From: Durusdinium trenchii
Taxonomy: Eukaryota > Sar > Dinophyceae > Suessiales > Symbiodiniaceae
Direction of reading: 5' to 3'
Length of the DNA stretch: 64,000 bases
NCBI GenBank assembly: GCA_963970005.1
Contig: CAXAMN010021284.1
Location: 644,711-708,710 of the forward strand
Shown: piece by piece, positions 58,202-64,000 of the stretch
How the letters are laid out: every line of letters starts with the position of its first letter
Position numbering within the stretch: position 1 is the stretch's first letter
Made by a program: the position numbers and the translations under genes
The notes under the pieces: model-generated
What the model saw: only the letters and a program-made list of their open reading frames with translations
What the model was told of the DNA's origin: nothing
Database searches by the model: none

Positions 58202-61200
58202 ATGGCGGAGTTGAAGCTGCGCGAAAAGAGTTTGGACGCAGCGCTGTTGGAGAGCATTGGCACCGCGCTGCAGGAGCTGCGGAACATCCACCGGTGAATC
58301 CACCGGTGAATCTCTTCAGAGGGGCGGAATCGAGAGCGGACGCATCAGTATGGACTAGGCCGACCAAAAGGAGACCCATTTTTTCGGTTCCTACGGGGTT
58401 TGCATGGAATTCGCCCTCAAATTCTGAAAGCGCGGTCCATCCTATGAATCTGGAAGGCTGCTCAGCTGAAGATCAGAGCTTGCATTCGGCCTTCAGTGTG
58501 AAAGAAGTAAATCCAATACTATACATGGAAGCTAGGTTGGCTAATGGAGAATCTCGATTTTTAATATTCCTCCCACAAATTTGGATTGTAAAACCTCTTC
58601 AGGCTTGGGAATTGCAACTTTTTGGTGACTACTGACTACTGTTTGGTCCACTCCTTCTTGGGGCCCCCGAAAGCAGGACAAGTCACACAACATCATCGCT
58701 GTGGACTTGAGTGATAACGCTTTGGAGGATGAACAAGGCGTCTTGGGCGCCGATGGATTTGAAGAATTAAAGATCATGAAGGCATGTCAAGCATGTCGTT
58801 AGAGGAGTTGAGGACCATCGCACCATGAATCTGATCAAAAGAGTAAGATCCTACTAAGGCCACGCCACAACCAGGGTCCGATTCTGTACCATCAACCACC
58901 CCTCAAATTCTTGAAACCAATCCTTTGAGAGTCCTTGGTATTATACATAATTTAGCGTTGAAGTTTACTTGCTCCCGAAATCATGAACTTTGTTCATATC
59001 TACAGTATAATTGCCGTCTCTTCCTCATGAATTCTTCGATCTTCCCACTGGCTCCGTTTGTATAAGTCCTCCACCCCTAGTTCTGGCCAGGTGCACAGGT
59101 CTTCGGCTACCTGGCCAGCAATGAGTTGGTGCAGCGCCTGGCCATGAACGACAACGAGCTGGGCGTCTCGGCTCCGGTTCCGGTCATCGGTCCGTCCGGT
59201 CTGGTCCGGGTGACCGAAGGAGGACCGGGAGAAGCGGTTCAGACAAAGGTTCCAGACACGGACCGTCCCGTTCTGGGACATATAGGACTGCCACCCCAGA
59301 CAGACCTGGCACCACCCCAGACAGACCTAGTCCGGACTGGCTGGCAGTCCGGTCTAGTCGTGTCGTGTCTAGGGAAGTGAACGACTCCGGTGACCGAAGG
59401 ACTCCAGGAGACGGTCACAAACAGGCAAACAGGCCTGTTCTTGACGGTCATATCCGATACACCTTGTTAGAGGGTCACTTTGAGGGTCCTGGTTGTCGAA
59501 AAGATGCATGTGGGACTGAAGAGTTGATGATTGTCCCAGAAAAGATCATCATAAACATAAACATATATTAGTTTCTTCAGTTCTCACAACACCAAACATT
59601 GGTTCCATCATGTAAATGTCCTGTGAGCAGAGAGCTTTCGTTCTTCTACCATTGGATCGCAAAACATGACATCGAAGCTGTGGTCCCATAAATTGTCAAG
59701 ACAGTACACAACTTGTTGAAATGATGGATACTTTCATGATCTTCCATGAAGATGTTCCAACATCTTCCCCCTAAATAGGACTCCCCCTTCATCCCCACTT
59801 CAGACCGATCCAGCCAAACTCAGGCGATATGGCGGGTGTGGCGTTGGCCAAACTCTTGGAGACGAATCAGGTGCTTCAGCAGCTCGTGCCTGGGCGAGAC
59901 GTCGACCGACGGTACGTTTCCGCTTATTGCACAAGGTTTGCCGAGTTCAGTAATCCCTAAGGATCCAATCCAAGTACCTTCTCAGAAGGTGATTGGAGAC
60001 ACTGCTATGTAGGTTTGGAGGGTCCAGTCGTACCTTCTGAGGTTCGGTACACCTGGATCCCTAGGGATTTTCTTCTCACGTGAGAAGCAGTCATTACTCA
60101 ATTCAGGTACTACAGTAGGGGTTTTGTTATTTCTCTGGCTGTGGGTCATGGCACCGCACCGACCAGCGAATAGACTTCTACTACCAAGCTAAGAAGGTCA
60201 ACCTAGAGGGGACCTACCAAGCTAAGAAGGGCTCCGGGGCTCCGGTTATTTTATTGCCCACAGCCATATATGTATAGTGCTGTAGTACTATGATCATCAT
60301 CATCTATTGTTATGTATATGCGAGTGGGAGCATAGAGAAAGGGACTCAAAGGGATAGACAATAGATTGGACCTCTTGGTGCTTTTTTTGGAGCTGAAACA
60401 TGGTGGAGTTTGGAGCATTGGTGTTCTGATTTCTTCAGGGTCGCGTCCCAATTCAGCGAGGGAAAGGTCCTAAGGGTAGCCCTACATCCAACTCATCTTT
60501 CCTGGTCTCATCGAAGGGCCCCTTCTAAAGTGGATCCCTAAGGATCCGTTTTCGTACCGAACCTCAGGTACGGTGATGTGTTCGACACTGCTATTTGCCG
60601 GGGGGTTTGGAGGATCCGGTCCAGTCGTAGGGTATCTTCTGAAGGACCCCCCTTTTGGGCAGATGAGGCTTGAGCGAGTCGAGTGCTGACGTGGCGTTTC
60701 CGGTGAGCATCCGGACCTAGCCTACTCGCCCGACCGAGTCGACTCATACAACATCAAGATGCAGATTTTTTTTACTTTTTAGCTTCCACATCCTGATTGA
60801 TGTTCCAAGGAGCTTCAAGGCAATGCCATCTTCACCGTCGGCGTGCAGGCCCTGGCAGAGGCCTTGCCAAAGAACCGCCTCTCAGCACGACGCTATGCGT
60901 CGCTATGCGCTATGCGACGCTCGTGGACTGTTTGTTCTTTTTTTCCTGGAAGTGGAAGTGGAGGTGGATTTAATGATTCATGCAAACTATTGATTAATCC
61001 ACCCCATGTGAATTGAGCTATAAACTTCGGGTGTAAAGTTGGGAATGGTTGAGAGATATCGTTTTCCTTGAGGTGAATCATCGGACGAAGGGATGTGATG
61101 AGATTTGTATACTTTCTGTTGGAAAAGTACTTAGACAGCATGAGACACTATGGGACATTTGGAACAGTATGGCTCTACATCAACTGGGCAGTGGTGTCTA

Positions 61201-63580
61201 GGTGTTTGTGCAACCTGAAGGGCTTTGTCAGCAGGGTCTCAAACAAAAATAAAAACAGTGGTTGTGGTCTTCAAAACCTGTGATTCGGATGCATTCAGAG
61301 GACAGTTGAATATGGTTTGTGTCAGTCTATATCAACTTGATACGGTCTGATAACCCTGAACGCTCCGCAGCTGAGATCCGACCATAATCCAAGCTCGGTA
61401 GGCCGAAGCTTCACAGCCCAAGGACTAATAACATGTAGCTCCTGGCATCGCTACTAGGAACAAGAAACTACTAGTAGACAGAAGCTAGTAGGTTGGAGGC
61501 CATCGCTATTAGGGTGGAGGCCATTCCTACTAGTAACAAGAAGCTAATAGTAACAAGGGCATCGCTACTATAGTCAGGACGCTCTATCTCTCTCTCTCTC
61601 TCCTTAAAAATCAGTCTTCGGTGACCCCCTACATGGTCCCTCAAGTGAACCATGTGTAAGAGGTTGTTCGATTTTGCTGGGTACCAACGTGCTTCTTTTT
61701 AGACACGGACGTTGTTGCCTTGACTCAAAATGACTCAAACTCCGACCCAGTCCACCAAAACCCACAACGACGTGGCGGTCGCAATCCTTTCAAACCAACC
61801 AGCCCCGCCGTGGCGGTCAACGATCGGGTCCTCTTGAAACAACGGCTGCCAGGCAAGCCAAAACGCCCCGCCTGCGGCGATGGGTCGCCAGCTGCGCATG
61901 TGGATTCCAACTACCACTGGGTCGATCGTTCCTCGAGGGGTCGATGTGGGTCAGTCCTAAGGAAGTTTGCAGCACTTGGACTTGAGCCACAATCAGTTGC
62001 CCCGGCGCAGAACGTGGGAAACGAAACGTTGACCAGCGCCGAGGTTTGATGATACACCATGGTTGGGGCCTTTTCGGATGCCTTTGGTCTTTTGGGTGTT
62101 GTTTTTGTGTGGGAGTGGGATGGGAAGGCAGTACAAGACAAGTAATGTAAACAGTAGACACATGATGAAGGAACGCCCCCTATGTAGTAAGGTCCAAATT
62201 CTTCACCAATAAATCCTGCAATACTGATCCCCTCTCTTCCCTTGCTTCACCCTCTTTATCGTTGATGTTTGTTTGACCATTCTCCTCAGTCAACGGTTTT
62301 AGCCTTTGGAATCTCTCCTCATGAAGGGGTTTAGCCTTGGGGATCCTTCCTTCACGTGATTTGATGTCAACTCATAAGGAATGCTCCTCCTATTGATGTG
62401 GGGAAACCCACATGTTTTTTTCCCCTCAGGCTTTCTGACCTTCTTGGGGACTGTAACATTATATAACACCTTTGGCTGCCCACGTTTGCATATGAATCCA
62501 ATGACCCGCGTTAATGAAGACAGACATATCCAGACACTCCATGGGACTGCCATGTATGCCTACATTGGGGTGGTTTGAGGGGTCAATGTTGGCATGAGTG
62601 TCTGGGATAGATTCTTGTTGTCGAAGGCTTTGACAAAACCATTTGCGGCAACAACACCTCAAGGATCCTGAGGAAGCCTTGGCGCTTGCGACCGGGCAGT
62701 GGAACCTACCTCCATTGCCCACCTGAGATGGCATGGAACAAACTCGATGGAATGAAGACACCTCTAGGGATTGTCCGAACTTACCTGTAACAGTCAGTAA
62801 ACAAGAACATCACTATGTTTTAGTCAAGGTCTGCAACCAGATAGACCCAAGACATCTCCCCATAAAAAGAAGACACATGTCTGACAGTCAGCGTAAGAAC
62901 ACACTGTTGACCTTGAGTCGTTTTGTGGTGATATGATTTCAACTGTGCAAAGATGTTGTTTGTGCTGGTGGTGCTGTTGGATGATTTCAACTGCACTTTA
63001 GTTCAGAGGAAAAACAAGTGGATCACGTGCAGGTCACCTTGTTTGGGGGGTGGATTTGCTTTTTTCTCCACTAAACTCATGAACAGTTGGACTTCTTAGG
63101 CAACCTCCGATCGAATCCGATCCCGTTTGACGTCTCGGGGTGGATTGGCGTGACGAGTCGACGAAGTCTTCCGATGTGTTGGGGCCTCCTGAGAGCGAGC
63201 GACACCCGACACCGCGACACACCGACACCGACACATGTAGTGACGCACGAGTGAGTCCTGTCTTCGACGTCCGAGACGTGTGACATAGACATAGACATAT
63301 AGTCATGAGCTAGACATCAAATGAGTGACATATGTCATGTCATGAGTGACATACCCAAACACGGACCTGTTCTGGGACTGCCAGGATGGACTGCCACCCC
63401 AGACAGACCCCCAGTCAACCACTCCTGGCCGTTTTGAAGGCAGTCCGGACTGACAGACCCAGGCGGGTCGTGTCTGGGTATGAGATCAAATGAGTGACGT
63501 CCACGTCCTCTACCTGCCGACATCGTTAGGCTTGGCATCGGCGGGGCCGAGCTCTTGAGCAGCGGTCTCCACCAGTGGCC
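58202..63580 (+). CDS. Leucine-rich-repeat protein (ribonuclease-inhibitor type), seven exons, continues past the last exon seen
   Basis: The likely start ATG 58202 in GCCATGG gives MAELKLREKSLDAALLESIG. Exons in phase: 58202-58273, 58677-58748, 59099-59162, 59824-59885, 60810-60876, 61962-61998, and 63530 to about 63575. Joined, they show successive LRR units: HNIIAVDLSDNALEDEQGV, LVQRLAMNDNELGDMAGVAL, ETNQVLQQLELQGNAI, VGVQALAEALPKNRSLQHLD, LSHNQLLGIGGAELLSSGL. The unit (about 28 residues, LxxLxLxxNxIGDxGAxxLAxxL) is the RI/NLRC-like type that forms a curved binding surface. Donors are GA, GC, GC, GT, GC, GC; all acceptors are AG then G. The first junction is the least sure. No effector domain is visible, so the partner is unknown. 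The coiled-coil exon at 56493 could precede it in phase. Confidence 0.85.
59251..59375. mobile_element. MITE-1 variant in an LRR-gene intron
   Basis: The left end is TCCAGACACGGACCGTCCCG and the right end GTCGTGTCGTGTCTAGGGA. The centre has CACCCCAGACAGACCT twice in tandem. It shares its CACGGAC...CCCCAGACAGACC interior with the copy at 63353-63480, so these two form a subfamily. Confidence 0.75.
59951..60070. mobile_element. MITE-2 element in an LRR-gene intron
   Basis: TAATCCCTAAGGATCC at the left and CTGGATCCCTAGGGATT at the right, with the core GTGATTGGAGACACTGCTAT and GTAGGTTTGGAGGGTCCA, the reverse complement of the core at 13961-14070. Confidence 0.75.
60532..60655. mobile_element. 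MITE-2 element, diverged third copy
   Basis: Starts GGATCCCTAAGGATCC, passes ACACTGCTATTTG and GGTTTGGAGGATCCGGTCCA, and fades after GGTATCTTCTGAAGGA; the right end is poorly preserved. Same intron as the previous copy. Confidence 0.6.
61432..61603. repeat. Family-3 repeat followed by a TC microsatellite
   Basis: GCATCGCTACTAGGAACAAG, AGTAACAAGAAGCTAATAGTA and GGAGGCCATCGCTATTAG blocks match 18425-18560 and 54795-54905 in reverse. A (TC)n run follows at about 61586-61603. Both lie in an LRR-gene intron. Confidence 0.6.
62530..62608. mobile_element. MITE-1 short copy in an LRR-gene intron
   Basis: CCAGACACTCCATGGGACTG at the left and GGCATGAGTGTCTGGGA at the right, with GGGGTGGTTTGAGGGGTCAA between. 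About 79 bp, the shortest copy that keeps an interior. Confidence 0.7.
63353..63480. mobile_element. MITE-1 variant just upstream of the last LRR exon seen
   Basis: ACCCAAACACGGACCTGTTC at the left and GCGGGTCGTGTCTGGGT at the right. ATCAAATGAGTGAC occurs on both sides of the element (63316-63329 and near 63485), an unusually long flanking repeat. Its right end is about 50 bases from the exon at 63530. Confidence 0.7.
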
Positions 63581-63599
63581 TGGGCGAAACAAGCGCCCG

Positions 63600-64000
63600 C
63601 GCGCGCGCTCTCCGAGGGATGGACCGAGGTGAAAGAGGGTAATAAGTAATGAGGCCATGGTCATGAGGCCATTAGGCATTTCATTTATGAAAGTAATATT
63701 GGTTGATTTGTTTGCTTGTGTTTGTTTGGGTTTGGAAGTCATTGCAGGCACAGGTAAACACTATGTCACTGTGTGTTCTGTTCTTTTTTTGGGTCTGGAA
63801 AGTCACCAAACAAGCATCCAAACGCCTGAGTGACAATTGTTGGTTTCTGTTGAAGTTTCTTTGATACGAATGCAGTTGGAAGCTGCAGCTACCCACTGAT
63901 GGTGCCTCAAATGAGTCTATCATAATTCCATAATATAATTCCCATCAAGTACTGTGGATATAATTGGAGGTTTGAAGGTGACGCTAAACGCTAAAGGTGG
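63600..64000. other. Right end of the window, intronic or 3' DNA
   Basis: No further LRR exon is visible. A short GAGGCCAT direct repeat (about 63651 and 63666) and AT-rich sequence only. Confidence 0.4.

Overview
The window reads as nuclear DNA of a dinoflagellate, most like Symbiodiniaceae. This is an inference from gene structure and families, not from a database match. Coding sequence is sparse and cut into very short exons. Reading exon against exon, I could join six multi-exon genes (plus a two-exon tail) across about 38 introns. Most of these introns begin with GC or GA instead of GT and end AG followed by G, which is the known dinoflagellate splicing habit. The families also fit: a ubiquitin-like protein with WG/GGDS (RCC1-like) repeats and a Pif1-like helicase of a type I associate with dinoflagellates. 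Every gene I could reconstruct lies on the plus strand. Most long ORFs are low-complexity or intron shadows.

Layout. 1.5-2.3 kb: two-exon tail of an unrecognised gene. 2.8-12.6 kb: ubiquitin-like plus RCC1-like repeat gene. 13.4-18.2 kb: unrecognised multi-exon gene. 18.6-19.9 kb: a satellite block with about 21-bp repeat arrays in opposite orientation on its two sides. 20.0-23.7 kb: class I SAM-dependent methyltransferase in six exons. 23.7-27.6 kb: mostly non-coding, with a GC-rich minisatellite. 28.4-30.7 kb: frameshifted Pif1-like helicase. 31-38 kb: decayed coding pieces, microsatellites and a 10-N assembly gap. 38.4-43.4 kb: unrecognised multi-exon gene. 44.2-53.9 kb (perhaps to 56.7 kb): bacterial-type ribosomal protein uL24, probably mitochondrial. 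58.2 kb to beyond 63.6 kb: leucine-rich-repeat gene that runs toward the window end.

Introns and spacers are filled with short inverted-repeat elements. The main family (MITE-1) has CCCAGACAC...GTGTCTGGG ends and at least nine copies; a second (MITE-2) has TATCCCTAGGGATCC-like ends and three copies; two more families recur. One MITE-1 locus is reduced to a bare 23-bp palindrome. There is no operon logic here: the genes look functionally unrelated and share only strand, splicing style and repeat load. I saw no rRNA, tRNA, CRISPR array or complete DinoSL sequence. Exon borders come from protein continuity and reading phase and need transcript data for confirmation.
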